In this document: one piece after another, positions 18,187-26,882 of the stretch | Position numbering within the stretch: position 1 is the stretch's first letter | Layout: each line of letters opens with the position of its first letter | Source: DVED01 sp963838375 | Lineage (GTDB): Bacteria; Cyanobacteriota; Cyanobacteriia; Cyanobacteriales; Geitlerinemataceae | Length of the DNA stretch: 64,000 nt | Reading direction: 5' to 3' | NCBI GenBank assembly: GCA_963838375.1 | Contig: CAWIQY010000006.1 | Location: forward strand, 372,001-436,000 | Made by a program: the position numbers and the translations under genes | The notes under the pieces: model-generated | What the model saw: only the letters and a program-made list of their open reading frames with translations | Database searches by the model: none | What the model was told of the DNA's origin: nothing

Positions 18187-19209
18187 TCACGCACCCCCAA
18201 ACTCGCCCAAAATGCGAACTTCCGGTTCTAGCCAGACTTGCCAGCGCTCGTTAACTTTGTTGCGGACATCATGAATCAGGTTGAAGATATCGCTAGCTGT
18301 GGCGCCCCCACTATTGAGGATAAAATTGGCGTGACGTTGTGCGACCATCGCGCCGCCAATTTTATGTCCCTTCAACCCGGCTTGTTCGATCAGCCATCCC
18401 GCTGCATGGGGAGTCGGGTTGCGGAAAACGCTACCGCAACTGGGTCGATCGTAAGGCTGGCTGCTGTGACGTAGTTTGAGGTGTTGCCGAGTCACCTGCT
18501 TGAGCTCCTCGGGATCGAAACCGGGTTGGAGTTGGAATGTTGCCTCAACCACAATTCGATCGTCCTTTTGCAACATAGAACTGCGGTAGCTGTATTTGAG
18601 ATCTTCGCGAGACAGCACTTCCAACGTTCCATCCGGGGAAATGACTTGAACATCGATCAACAGATCGGCCATGCAACTGCGGTGAGCGCCCGCATTCATC
18701 ACCACCGCGCCACCCACGGTACCGGGAATGCCCACAGACCATTCCAAACCGCTACAGCCCAGTTCTGCGGCTTGCCATGCTAAACGCGGCAAGGGGTCTC
18801 CGGCAGAAACCGTTAGTTGTCCCGTTTCGAGATCGAAGTGCGAGTGACGGAGATAGCGGGTGCAAATCACCAATCCCGACAACCCTCGATCGCTCACTAA
18901 TAAATTAGAACCCGCTCCCAATCGGGTAACGGGTAAACCTTCTGCGTGCGCCCATGCCAATCCTGCTTGTAAATCCTCCAGCCGCCTGGGAGTCATGCAC
19001 CATTGTGCCGGACCCCCGACACGGAAAGAGGTCAGGGAAGCTAGGGGAACCTGAGATTGGATGGGGCATTTACTATCTAACAAGTAAATTGGGGAACGTC
19101 TGCCGCTGGTTATCGGGGGTCGTGTTTGAGGAAACTCTGCACCAGCCGAGCCAGTGTCCGGGTCTAGATCGATCGTGGAAGTCTGGAGCAAGTTACAGGA
19201 AAGAATCAT
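18187..19209 (-). CDS. murB: UDP-N-acetylmuramate dehydrogenase MurB
   Basis: MurB reduces UDP-GlcNAc-enolpyruvate to UDP-MurNAc with NADPH and FAD in peptidoglycan synthesis. The 340-residue protein shows the FAD-binding blocks TSFRVGGPA, GAGSNLLV, GIPGTVGGAVVMNAGA and KYSYRSS. The catalytic serine lies in CGSVFRNP and the C-terminal glutamate in LEPEVRILGEFG; the protein is a type I MurB. The N-terminal 50 residues before the FAD domain are variable and rich in Pro, Ser and Thr, longer than in many homologues. It follows murC by 64 bp on the same strand, the usual murC-murB arrangement. Confidence 0.96.
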   Translation of the reverse strand: MILSCNLLQTSTIDLDPDTGSAGAEFPQTRPPITSGRRSPIYLLDSKCPIQSQVPLASLTSFRVGGPAQWCMTPRRLEDLQAGLAWAHAEGLPVTRLGAGSNLLVSDRGLSGLVICTRYLRHSHFDLETGQLTVSAGDPLPRLAWQAAELGCSGLEWSVGIPGTVGGAVVMNAGAHRSCMADLLIDVQVISPDGTLEVLSREDLKYSYRSSMLQKDDRIVVEATFQLQPGFDPEELKQVTRQHLKLRHSSQPYDRPSCGSVFRNPTPHAAGWLIEQAGLKGHKIGGAMVAQRHANFILNSGGATASDIFNLIHDVRNKVNERWQVWLEPEVRILGEFGGA

Positions 19210-19273
19210 GCCTAGTACGGGTTTTACATTTTACAGAAGGTTGGATGCGGGGTTGCCTCTTGAGGCTCGAACG

Positions 19274-20818
19274 TTACCCAGCACCCTGCCGCTCAACATT
19301 GAGATGAAACTCTGCCAAGTTAGGAATAATTTGATTGAGGTTTCCCGCGCCCAAAAAGACGGCTAAGTCTCCCGGACGTAAGGTTTGCTCGAGGAACGCC
19401 GTGATCTGTGCCAAGGTCGCTTGGTAGCTCACTTGAGGATGGTGGACAGAAATCGCTTCAGCCACCTGCGAGCCGCGAATCTGTCCGGCACTCGACTCGC
19501 CAGCTCCGTAGATATCGCTGACGACAACCACATCTGCATCCCCAAAAGAGCGCGCAAATTCAGATAAAAAAGTTTGGGCGCGACTGTAGCGGTGGGGCTG
19601 AAAAATAGCTACGATCCGTCGGGGACTGCCTGGATTGCCCTGGGCTTGCAGGCGAGCCGCCGAGAGTGTGGCTTGAATTTCGCTGGGGTGGTGGGCGTAG
19701 TCGTCGATCAACAGGATATCATTGGCAAAGCTGCGCTGCTCGAATCGGCGACGCGCTCCTTCAAAGGCTGCCAATGCTGAGGCAATCGCCTCGAACTCGA
19801 CATCGAGTAATCGACAGACGGCGATCGTTGCTAGGGCATTGCTGAGATTGTGCTGTCCCAAAACTTGGAGCCGAAACTCTCCCAACTCTTGTCCTCGTTC
19901 CCACAGGCGAGCCGTTGTCCCGGCTGCACCGTAAGCGATACGATCGACTGTATAGTCGGCTCCAGATGCCGCGTCTAGGCTATAGGTAATCTTGGGTTTG
20001 AGTTTCTCTCGGACGATCGGGCAATCAGCGTTCCCGACCAGAGTTTGGCAGCGTCCGGCAAAGGTTTGGAAGATTTCGATCACTTCATCGACATGGGCGT
20101 ATCGATCGGGATGATCCAGTTCGATATTGGTAATTACCCCAATCGCCGGGGCAAATTTAACCAGAGAACCATCGGATTCGTCCGCCTCTGCCACCAGATA
20201 CGCACCTTGTCCCAACCGCGCATTGCCCGACCAAGCCTTGACTTCGCCGCCCACCACAATGGTGGGGTCTAGTCCGGCTTCGAGCAGGACTAAAGCGATC
20301 GTACTACTGGTTGTTGTCTTTCCGTGGGTTCCGGCAACCGCGATACTCTGATAGTCCCCGATTAATGCTGCTAGCAAATCCGATCGATGAAAAATCGGAC
20401 ATCCCAAATCCAGAGCGGCTTGATATTCTGCGTTTGTCGAATCAATCGCGCTCGAGCAAATGACTTGAGGCAATTTCGATCTCGCTCGAGCTTCTCGTTC
20501 TTCGATGGATTCTACAGCGACACCGCCCGAACGAGAATTGTTCGCCTTACCTGGGGATGGTAAAGAATGGCGAGCCGTCGATTCTTCTGCGCCTTCGAGA
20601 TTTGACAATTGAAAGACCTCGAAATTGCTAGCTTCTTGACTCCAAAAAATATGAGCGCCGAGTTCTTGCAATCGTTGGGTAATATGATTGGACTTTAGAT
20701 CCGACCCATATACCGGAAGCTGGCGTTTCGCTAAAATATAAGCCAGCGCTGACATTCCAATTCCACCAATCCCGATAAAATGAAATGGCTTACCACTGAA
20801 ATCAACCAAATGCGCCAT
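19274..20818 (-). CDS. murC: UDP-N-acetylmuramate-L-alanine ligase MurC
   Basis: MurC adds L-alanine to UDP-MurNAc using ATP, the first peptide step in peptidoglycan assembly. The protein of about 514 residues has the N-terminal Rossmann motif FHFIGIGGIGMSALAYIL, the ATP loop VAGTHGKTTTSS, the Mur ligase block NIELDHPDRYAH and the C-terminal DDYAHHPSEIQATL. ATG at 20818 is chosen for its Shine-Dalgarno GGAG eight bases before and for the homologous start. Between the Rossmann domain and LPQVICSSAID lies a segment of about 50 residues rich in Ser, Glu and Arg, longer than usual for this variable loop. It heads a murC-murB unit. Confidence 0.95.
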   Translation of the reverse strand: MAHLVDFSGKPFHFIGIGGIGMSALAYILAKRQLPVYGSDLKSNHITQRLQELGAHIFWSQEASNFEVFQLSNLEGAEESTARHSLPSPGKANNSRSGGVAVESIEEREARARSKLPQVICSSAIDSTNAEYQAALDLGCPIFHRSDLLAALIGDYQSIAVAGTHGKTTTSSTIALVLLEAGLDPTIVVGGEVKAWSGNARLGQGAYLVAEADESDGSLVKFAPAIGVITNIELDHPDRYAHVDEVIEIFQTFAGRCQTLVGNADCPIVREKLKPKITYSLDAASGADYTVDRIAYGAAGTTARLWERGQELGEFRLQVLGQHNLSNALATIAVCRLLDVEFEAIASALAAFEGARRRFEQRSFANDILLIDDYAHHPSEIQATLSAARLQAQGNPGSPRRIVAIFQPHRYSRAQTFLSEFARSFGDADVVVVSDIYGAGESSAGQIRGSQVAEAISVHHPQVSYQATLAQITAFLEQTLRPGDLAVFLGAGNLNQIIPNLAEFHLNVERQGAG

Positions 20819-21190
20819 TTTTGCTCCTAACACACCACACCACACCGATAACACGCGATATCATATCAAGAATTAAAGTTTTGCGATAGCGCCCTGGGGA
20901 AATTCACGGAGTTCGGGATCGATCGAGAGAGACTCCGCTCTCCCCATCTGGGAGAATTTACGGATATCGATCGGCCGGGTTCTTGTTCTCCTGTGGAAAA
21001 TCCTCCTGACTCAAACTCCTCCTTTAACTACAAGGTTTAGTTTGGGATTTCGGGAAAAACCTGCGACTAGATTAGCAGTAAAAGGAAAGTCTCGGCGACA
21101 GTGAAATTACGGAATTTGTCGAGAATCGGTCGAAAGTTCGTCTGGAGAACCATGAATCAGTAATTTCACTTTATTCCATCATTTGAGATC
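20819..21190. other. Divergent intergenic region murC-nadD
   Basis: This 372-bp region lies between divergent genes and holds no supported gene. The -10/-35 boxes are not clear enough to place. It should contain promoters for both murC and nadD. Confidence 0.4.
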
Positions 21191-21850
21191 GTGCAAAAGC
21201 TCGGTATTTTAGGAGGAACCTTCGATCCCCCGCACTGGGGGCATTTGGTTATGGCAGAGGCGGCGTACTCCCAAATGAAGCTCGATGGTGTCCTGTGGGT
21301 TCCCAGTCAGCAACCTCCGCATAAGTTAGCGGACAATCTATCCGGATTTTCTCGTCGCGTGGAGTGGGTTCGCCAGACGATCGAACATCGTCCGGAGTTT
21401 TTTCTCTCGGATGTCGCCGCTTGCCACCGGAAAAACTCCTATGCCACCGATACGCTTCGAGATTTACAAGCCATCTATCCCGACAGCCATTGGTTCTGGA
21501 TTGTCGGATTGGATACGTTTCAATCTTTGCCGCGATGGTATAAGTGTCGAGAAGTTGCCGCCGCGTGCCAGTGGTTAGTCGCGCCTCGTTCCCCGGTGCC
21601 CAAAGCTGACCCGATGGAAACGGGAGGCAAAACCTCCGATGCTGCTGTCAACTACGAGACAGGGCAAGCGTGCCGAGACGTCGCCCGCATCCTGAACGAT
21701 CGATCGATCTCGATTGGTTGGCACGTTCTGGCAATGCCGGCGATCGATATTTCCTCGACTCTAATTCGCCGCTACTGCCGCGAGGGTCGATCGATCCGCT
21801 ACCTGGTTCCCGAATCCATTCGGACCGAGATCGAAACCCATCTTTTCTAG
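21191..21850 (+). CDS. nadD: Nicotinate-nucleotide adenylyltransferase NadD
   Basis: NadD transfers AMP from ATP to nicotinate mononucleotide, forming deamido-NAD, in NAD biosynthesis. The 219-residue protein starts with the nucleotidyltransferase signature LGILGGTFDPPHWGHL (residues 4-19), followed by WVPSQQPPHK, and ends with the second signature IDISSTLIRRYCREGRSIRYLVP, in which the ISSTxIR motif binds ATP. The start is GTG, directly before the first beta strand. Residues 135-160 form a non-conserved insert. The gene is single, with no partner in an operon. Confidence 0.95.
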   Translation: MQKLGILGGTFDPPHWGHLVMAEAAYSQMKLDGVLWVPSQQPPHKLADNLSGFSRRVEWVRQTIEHRPEFFLSDVAACHRKNSYATDTLRDLQAIYPDSHWFWIVGLDTFQSLPRWYKCREVAAACQWLVAPRSPVPKADPMETGGKTSDAAVNYETGQACRDVARILNDRSISIGWHVLAMPAIDISSTLIRRYCREGRSIRYLVPESIRTEIETHLF

Positions 21851-22507
21851 AATCCGATCCGGTAAAACCCGCCTATGAGAACCCCTCCTGGAAGGGTGAG
21901 TTGAAAATCCATCAAAGCAGCTCGAGCTACTGTCAAAGAGATGATACAATGACATCGGTTGGAATCCCCACGGTGGTGGCTGTTCAGATGCCTAGAGCCG
22001 GAAAGCTCAACCCGAGCTAAATAGAGGGTAGCGAAAACCTCAAAAAACAAAGCTGAGCTATAGGCAACAGACAGAGATTTTTTCCCGGTGTTAGATTCTC
22101 CATGACGGTGAGTTTCATCGCGACCCAAAATTCTGGGATTCAAGCCCCGTCCTTCGCTTGACAGCTTTGATTTAGGTCGATCGGGTAAAAATACCCCACC
22201 AAAATGTAGACTGATAGAAGTCGCCATAGGTCATTGGGAGACTTTAAACGGATGTGGAGAGTTGGTAAGACTACTTGGGTAGCACGATTCAGGGAAGCAT
22301 CAAGGAATCCTCGAACTTTTAAGGCGAGGAGGTATGTCAAACAGGAAACCCCAAACCGCGAGGTGGGGAATCTCACCTGCCAACCGTCAGGTGGATAGGA
22401 GGAAGAACATCAATCTCTATTTAATCCGATCGAACCAAGTATCAGATTTTTAATAAAATGATTGTTGCCCCTTCCGGGCAAGAAATGTTGTAGTTAGGAG
22501 GTTACAG
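21851..22507. other. Long leader region of gap2 with mobile-element traces
   Basis: This 657-bp gap between nadD and gap2 contains no supported protein gene. It is rich in short inverted repeats, for instance ACCTG/CAGGT near 22376-22393 and a CCCC/GGGG pair near 22350-22366. The segment at 22302-22340 resembles the right end of an IS200/IS605 element. The promoter and leader of gap2 must lie in the same stretch. Confidence 0.5.
22302..22340 (+). mobile_element. Relic right end of an IS200/IS605 (TnpB-type) element
   Basis: The sequence AAGGAATCCTCG, CTTTTAA, GCGAGGAGG, TATGTCAA has the same order of parts as the right end of the intact TnpB element in this window (AAGAATCCCTC, CTTTTAA, GTGGGGGAG, TGTCAAG on the minus strand at 25351-25388). 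No tnpB frame precedes it. The hairpin is the usual 3' end of the element and of its guide RNA. It is therefore either a remnant, a non-autonomous copy, or a domesticated RNA in the gap2 leader. Confidence 0.5.
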
Positions 22508-23521
22508 GTGATCAGAGTCGCAATTAACGGTTTTGGGCGTATCGGGCGCAATTTTCTGCGCTGCTGGCTAACTCGGGAAAACTCCCAGTTAGATCTGGTT
22601 GGAGTCAACGATACTTCCGATCCCAAAACCAACGCTCATCTACTGAAATACGATTCGATGCTGGGAACGCTGAAGGCAGATATCAGCGCCGATAGCAATT
22701 CCATTACCGTCAATGGCAAAACCGTCAAATGCGTCTCCGATCGCAATCCGCTTAACTTGCCTTGGAAAGAATGGGAAGTTGACTTAGTTATCGAATCGAC
22801 AGGGGTTTTTGTTACAGAAGAAGGCGCTTCCAAACACATTGAAGCAGGGGCTAAAAAAGTTTTAATCACTGCACCCGGTAAGGGTTCAGGCGTGGGGACT
22901 TTCGTCATGGGCGTCAACCACGAATCGTATACCCACGATTCTCATAATATTATCAGCAATGCCAGTTGTACGACCAACTGCCTTGCCCCGGTGGTTAAGG
23001 TGTTAAATGATAACTTTGGCATCATCAAAGGGATGATGACCACCACCCACAGTTATACGGGAGATCAACGGTTGCTCGATGCCAGCCATCGGGACGTACG
23101 ACGGGCGCGGGCGGCTGCGGTTAATATCGTTCCCACCTCTACGGGTGCGGCTCAAGCCGTGGCGTTGGTGATTCCCGAAGTCAAGGGTAAGCTCAATGGG
23201 ATTGCCATGCGCGTCCCCACCCCCAACGTTTCCGTCGTGGATTTTGTGGCTCAAGTCGAGAAAAATACCTTCGCCGAACAAGTTAACGAAGTTCTTCATA
23301 CGGCAGCAACCGGTTCGATGAAGGGCATCTTGGAATACAACGATCTGCCTTTAGTCTCCTGCGATTACCGAGGTAACGATGCGTCTTCGATCGTTGATGC
23401 TAGCTTGACGATTGTCATGAACGGCGACTTGGTTAAAGTGATTGCTTGGTACGACAACGAATGGGGATATTCTCAACGGGTTGTTGATTTAGCGGAGTTG
23501 GTAGCTCAGAAGTGGGCTTAA
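22508..23521 (+). CDS. gap2: Glyceraldehyde-3-phosphate dehydrogenase, Gap2 type
   Basis: This 337-residue GAPDH matches the cyanobacterial Gap2 class, which works with NADPH or NADH in the Calvin cycle and gluconeogenesis. Visible are the Rossmann motif INGFGRIGRNFLR, VNDTSDPKTNAHLLKYDSM, the catalytic Cys154 in SNASCTTNCLAP, TTTHSYTGDQRLLDASHRD with the active-site His, and the C-terminal WYDNEWGYSQRVVDLAE. The start codon is GTG with a strong GGAGG eight bases before it. The gene has an unusually long 5' region with mobile-element traces and ends in a long palindromic terminator. Confidence 0.95.
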   Translation: MIRVAINGFGRIGRNFLRCWLTRENSQLDLVGVNDTSDPKTNAHLLKYDSMLGTLKADISADSNSITVNGKTVKCVSDRNPLNLPWKEWEVDLVIESTGVFVTEEGASKHIEAGAKKVLITAPGKGSGVGTFVMGVNHESYTHDSHNIISNASCTTNCLAPVVKVLNDNFGIIKGMMTTTHSYTGDQRLLDASHRDVRRARAAAVNIVPTSTGAAQAVALVIPEVKGKLNGIAMRVPTPNVSVVDFVAQVEKNTFAEQVNEVLHTAATGSMKGILEYNDLPLVSCDYRGNDASSIVDASLTIVMNGDLVKVIAWYDNEWGYSQRVVDLAELVAQKWA

Positions 23522-23578
23522 ATCGATCGGGCTTTTCTCCCCCTCCCATTGCCCTGTAACGATTCTGTCGATTTTAGA

Positions 23579-23612
23579 TTAGCCCAGAAGCCCGATCGGG
23601 CTTCTGGGCTAA
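23579..23612. terminator. Terminator of gap2
   Basis: A perfect 34-bp palindrome with 17-bp arms, centred on CCCGATCGGG, is followed on the plus strand by GTTTTTGTTT. It lies 58 bp past the gap2 stop and 10 bp from the 3' end of the convergent DUF4870 gene, so it may stop transcription from both sides. Confidence 0.9.
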
Positions 23613-23621
23613 GTTTTTGTT

Positions 23622-23969
23622 TCAAACTAGGCGAAAAATAAACGGATAGCGATAGGTAATCTCTGGATTGGCGAGAATTTTGAGAAGTGCCAACACGGGA
23701 AGAATCCAATGAAAGAGAAAAAAGGGAATTGCCAAAATTGCCGCGATGGGAATCCCGATGATTGAAATCCACAAAATCCCGAGAATCGCTTCGTAAAGCC
23801 AAATATTCAGGTGGAAGTTGAGAGATTCCTTCGCGTTGTCTTTGACAACCGGATCGTCGGAAACGAACAAAATCGCGATCGGCAAACCGATAAAAAGCAG
23901 TAGAGAGCCAGCAAAAATCGAACCGTGACAGAGAGCCGATAAAAGTTTGCGTTTGTCGGAGTCGTACAT
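23622..23969 (-). CDS. DUF4870 domain membrane protein
   Basis: A 115-residue protein of the DUF4870 type: a KRKLLSALCHGS start, hydrophobic helix FAGSLLLFIGLPIAILFV, a charged stretch DDPVVKDNAKESLNFHLN and two more helices (LYEAILGILWISIIGIPIAAIL and FFLFHWILPVLALLKI). The NAKESLNFHL block is the family hallmark. Function is unknown; some relatives lie near transporters or stress genes. It is a plasma or thylakoid membrane protein with three spans. Confidence 0.85.
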   Translation of the reverse strand: MYDSDKRKLLSALCHGSIFAGSLLLFIGLPIAILFVSDDPVVKDNAKESLNFHLNIWLYEAILGILWISIIGIPIAAILAIPFFLFHWILPVLALLKILANPEITYRYPFIFRLV

Positions 23970-24273
23970 CTGAGTATCCTCGCATTTGCCGCGATCTTAC
24001 CTCATGGAAACCGAATTGCGATCGCCCTTCATTGTAGAAAATACGCACTAACGCCACATCCCAGGTTAAACTGTTCGGCATTTAAACTGGGATGTGACAC
24101 ACTTTCATCAAAGCCATCAATCCCTCTCCCCGTCTCTTCTTCCCCCTCGTCTCCCCCTCGATCCCCATTCACAATTTTTATTTGCGTGACAGCTTAGCCG
24201 TTATCGAAGCCCTAGAAGTTTTCTGGCAAGATGCTTAGCTATAATATTCATCGTCACATAGGTTTCCCAAGTT

Positions 24274-24762
24274 ATGAGGAATTCGATCGAGACATGGATA
24301 GTCGTGTTGGCTACAGGTATAGCCACTGTCAGCGCGATCGCTTTGCCCGGGGCATCCGTTTGGGCAAGCTCCTTTCCCTGGGAGGAGCCATACGCCCAAT
24401 ACGAAGACTTTGAACTCTCCCCCGGATTTCAACCCGACCCCCGCCTGGGCAGCGGAACATCGGGAGGCACTGAGGATGGCAGCGGCTGTGGAAAAATCGA
24501 CAGTACGCCCGATCATCTACTCACCCTTACCCGTGACTTTGACTTTTTGCGAATCTCGGTGGAAGCTCCCGGAGATATCACCCTTCTGGTAGAAAAGCCC
24601 AATGGAGAACAGGTGTGTTCTGACGAGAATCTTGGGGTTCTCCCGGAGGTCTCTGGCAACTATCCCGCAGGACGGTATAAAATTTGGGTGGGAGATTGGG
24701 GAAACTCCTACGAATACCAAATCTGTTTGAGTCAAGATAGTGATAAACAGTGTTTCAACTGA
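24274..24762 (+). CDS. Secreted hypothetical protein, PPC-like beta domain
   Basis: This 162-residue protein starts with a signal peptide (ETWIVVLATGIATVSAIALPGASVWA, cleavage likely near residue 31). The mature part has one or two likely disulfides (CGKI, VCSDEN, YQICLSQ, QCFN). The order of strands with ISVEAPGDITLLVEKPNGE and NYPAGRYKIWVGDW resembles pre-peptidase C-terminal-like beta sandwiches, which help secreted proteins fold or bind surfaces; this is inference. It overlaps the next gene by 13 bp, so the two are translationally linked. Confidence 0.7.
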   Translation: MRNSIETWIVVLATGIATVSAIALPGASVWASSFPWEEPYAQYEDFELSPGFQPDPRLGSGTSGGTEDGSGCGKIDSTPDHLLTLTRDFDFLRISVEAPGDITLLVEKPNGEQVCSDENLGVLPEVSGNYPAGRYKIWVGDWGNSYEYQICLSQDSDKQCFN

Positions 24763-25355
24763 GTAAAGAACAATTTTTTGATGGGTGGGCGTCTACCTAC
24801 GATCGGCTCTTCCCGTCGGTATTCTATCAAGCCTTACACCAGCGCTTGTTAGAGTATGTCGATCTGCCAGAATCCGCCAGCGTTCTCGATCTCGGTTGCG
24901 GCACGGGAAAACTGCTCGATCGTTTGGCGAGTCATTATCCTCAATTACAAGGGACGGGATTGGACTTTTCCGAGAAAATGCTAGCGATTGCTCGATCGGG
25001 CATTCGCTATCCTGCCCGCATTACGTACGTTCAGGGCAGAGTCGAGTCTTTGCCTTTCGATGTCGGGCAGTTCGATGCGGTGTTCAGTACCATTAGCTTC
25101 CTACACTATCCCCAACCCCAAGCTGTACTGTCTGAAATCAGCCGAGTCTTGCGCCCCGGAGGACGGTTTTACCTGGTGGATTCGGTTCCTTCTCGCTGCA
25201 TGGGTTCGACGCTCTCTTTGCCCATTTCTGAGGGAGGAATTACGCTGTATGGACGGGAAGCTCGATCGACTCTGGGGGAAGCTGCGGGATTAACGACGAT
25301 CGCACACCACTACCTAATCGCACCTGTCGTATTGACAGTATTTGTGAAGTCTTGA
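24750..25355 (+). CDS. Class I SAM-dependent methyltransferase, 3' end at IS boundary
   Basis: A 201-residue methyltransferase with motif I VLDLGCGTGKLLDRLA, GTGLDFSEKMLAIAR (motif II), FDAVFSTISFLHY (motif IV) and LRPGGRFYLVDS (motif V). The start is GTG at 24750, inside the end of the preceding secreted-protein gene. Its TGA stop (25353-25355) lies in the terminal bases of the TnpB element, so the last codons and the stop may come from the insertion. The fold is complete, ending in the family-like APVVLTVFVKS, so activity may be retained. The substrate is unknown. Confidence 0.82.
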   Translation: MFQLSKEQFFDGWASTYDRLFPSVFYQALHQRLLEYVDLPESASVLDLGCGTGKLLDRLASHYPQLQGTGLDFSEKMLAIARSGIRYPARITYVQGRVESLPFDVGQFDAVFSTISFLHYPQPQAVLSEISRVLRPGGRFYLVDSVPSRCMGSTLSLPISEGGITLYGREARSTLGEAAGLTTIAHHYLIAPVVLTVFVKS

Positions 25356-25388
25356 CACTCCCCCACTTAAAAGATGAGGGATTCTTGG
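25351..25388 (-). ncRNA. Right end and 3' part of the putative TnpB guide RNA
   Basis: In TnpB elements the guide (omega) RNA spans the 3' end of tnpB and the right end, with the guide taken from the flanking DNA. Here the hairpin and its TGTCAAG end are clear; the guide would be the bases just below 25351, inside the methyltransferase gene. The 5' limit of the RNA is not visible. The function is inferred from the family. Confidence 0.5.
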
Positions 25389-25458
25389 TTCTACGACCCG
25401 GACTTACTCAATACCATTTCTGATAGAGAGCAGAGGTCTAGATCTCCACGCCAGTTGC

Positions 25459-26640
25459 TCATGGGGGAAACCCCCAAGACCGCACTGGCTCCCAAGCTTT
25501 ACTAGGGACAAGCCCTAACGATCCCGTATGCCCTACGGTACGTAGTCCTTTCATCAAAATGTTTCGAGCTGCATTCTCATTTCTATCGAGAACACCACCG
25601 CATTCACAAACATGAGTCCGCGTTGAAAGTGATTTCTTGACCCGCTTGCCACAAGCCGAACAGTCCTGACTGGTGTAGGCAGGCACAACGGCGACAGTCA
25701 CCTTGCCAAAAACTTGGGCAAAGTATTCGAGCCACACCCGGAACTGATACCAGCCAGCATCACTAATGGACTTAGCAAGTTGACGATTCTTGACCAAATT
25801 GCGGATAGCTAAATCTTCGTAGGCTACCAAATCGTTAGATAGGATTACGCACCGCGCGAGCTTTACCGCATGGTCTTTACGCTGCCGTTGAATCTTCAGA
25901 TGTTGCCGTCCGACTTTTTGATTCGCTTTGCGCTGGTTGTTACTCCCTTTTTGCTTTCGGGATGCTTGACGTTGCAATCGCTTCAAGCGACGCTCCGACT
26001 TGCGGTAGTTGCGGGGGGTTGGTGCAACCTCACCATTGGAATCGGTATAGAACTCTTTCAAGCCCACATCCAGTCCGATGGCGCGTCCAGTCGGCTCTAC
26101 ATCCTGCCTGCGGTCGCACTTAATCCCGAATTGGGCGTAGTACCCGTCGGCACGACGCACTACTCGCACTCGCTTGATGTCAGTTTTGGGATTGTAGTAA
26201 CCTAGATCGCGGGAACCGAGAAGCTTAAATCTCCCAGCCTGAAAACCATCTGTGAAAGTGATGTACTTGCGGTCTGGCTCGAGTTTCCACCCGGTCGTCT
26301 TGTACTCTACCGTTCCCCGTCGCTGATTCTTCTTGAACTGTGGGAATCCCTTCTTCCCCGGCTTTTTCTTCTTGCAGTTATCAAAGAACTTGGATATTGC
26401 CGCCCAGGCTCGTTCGGCGTGAGCTTGGCGAGCCATTGAGTTTAGCTGTTTCGCCCAGGGGAATTCAGGATTATCGGCTAGAACCTTGCAATAGGAGCTG
26501 AGGTCATATTTACCAACGCCTTTGTTGTCCATCCAGTAGCGGATGCACGAATTACGAATGAATAAACCCGTGCGGATTGCGCCGTCTAGAGCATCGTATT
26601 GCTCGGGTTTGCCTTTGAGTTTCATTTCGTATACGAGCAT
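25459..26640 (-). CDS. tnpB: RNA-guided endonuclease TnpB
   Basis: A 393-residue TnpB with all catalytic parts. The N-terminal helical/OrfB_IS605 domain runs to about 180, and the RuvC-like domain holds D191 (GLDVG), E275 (AYEDLAIRNL) and D352 (LDRNENAARNI). The zinc ribbon cysteines C327, C330, C345 and C347 are present. Such proteins cut DNA guided by the RNA made from the element's right end and help keep the element at its site. No frame break is seen, so it could be active. ATG at 26640 is used. Confidence 0.93.
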   Translation of the reverse strand: MLVYEMKLKGKPEQYDALDGAIRTGLFIRNSCIRYWMDNKGVGKYDLSSYCKVLADNPEFPWAKQLNSMARQAHAERAWAAISKFFDNCKKKKPGKKGFPQFKKNQRRGTVEYKTTGWKLEPDRKYITFTDGFQAGRFKLLGSRDLGYYNPKTDIKRVRVVRRADGYYAQFGIKCDRRQDVEPTGRAIGLDVGLKEFYTDSNGEVAPTPRNYRKSERRLKRLQRQASRKQKGSNNQRKANQKVGRQHLKIQRQRKDHAVKLARCVILSNDLVAYEDLAIRNLVKNRQLAKSISDAGWYQFRVWLEYFAQVFGKVTVAVVPAYTSQDCSACGKRVKKSLSTRTHVCECGGVLDRNENAARNILMKGLRTVGHTGSLGLVPSKAWEPVRSWGFPP

Positions 26641-26882
26641 TGGTTCGACCTCAGTTCCAATATCAATTTATCTTACACTCAATACACTAGCGTAATCGTG
26701 ACGGAGATGACAGTTCCTGTACTGACGGGGGATAAATCCCCTCGTGTCGTCTTTCATCCCCCGGTTAAAACACGGGGACTTTCAGCCTCCCGTACTTCTT
26801 TAGGTAATCAGTAATAATAAGTAACAAGTAATAGGAACGAGGAACAGTAGCCAAAGCGCTACTAGCCACTCGCTAAGAACCC

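Larger units (their letters stand above)
25351..26800 (-). mobile_element. IS200/IS605-family element with tnpB only
   Basis: The element is oriented on the minus strand. Its right end (25351-25388) has the hairpin AAGAATCCCTCATC, CTTTTAA, GTGGGGGAGTGTCAAG. Its left end (about 26740-26800) carries a CCCCGTGTTTTAACCGGGG hairpin near TGAAAG. It encodes TnpB and no TnpA, so movement needs a TnpA from elsewhere. The exact left boundary cannot be fixed. The right end abuts the methyltransferase gene. Confidence 0.85.

Noticed and set aside
21847..22227. Minus-strand frame in the nadD-gap2 gap
   Set aside because: Could recall a transposase tail (GLNPRILGRDETHRHG) but no catalytic motif and no start are visible, so it is not claimed as a gene.
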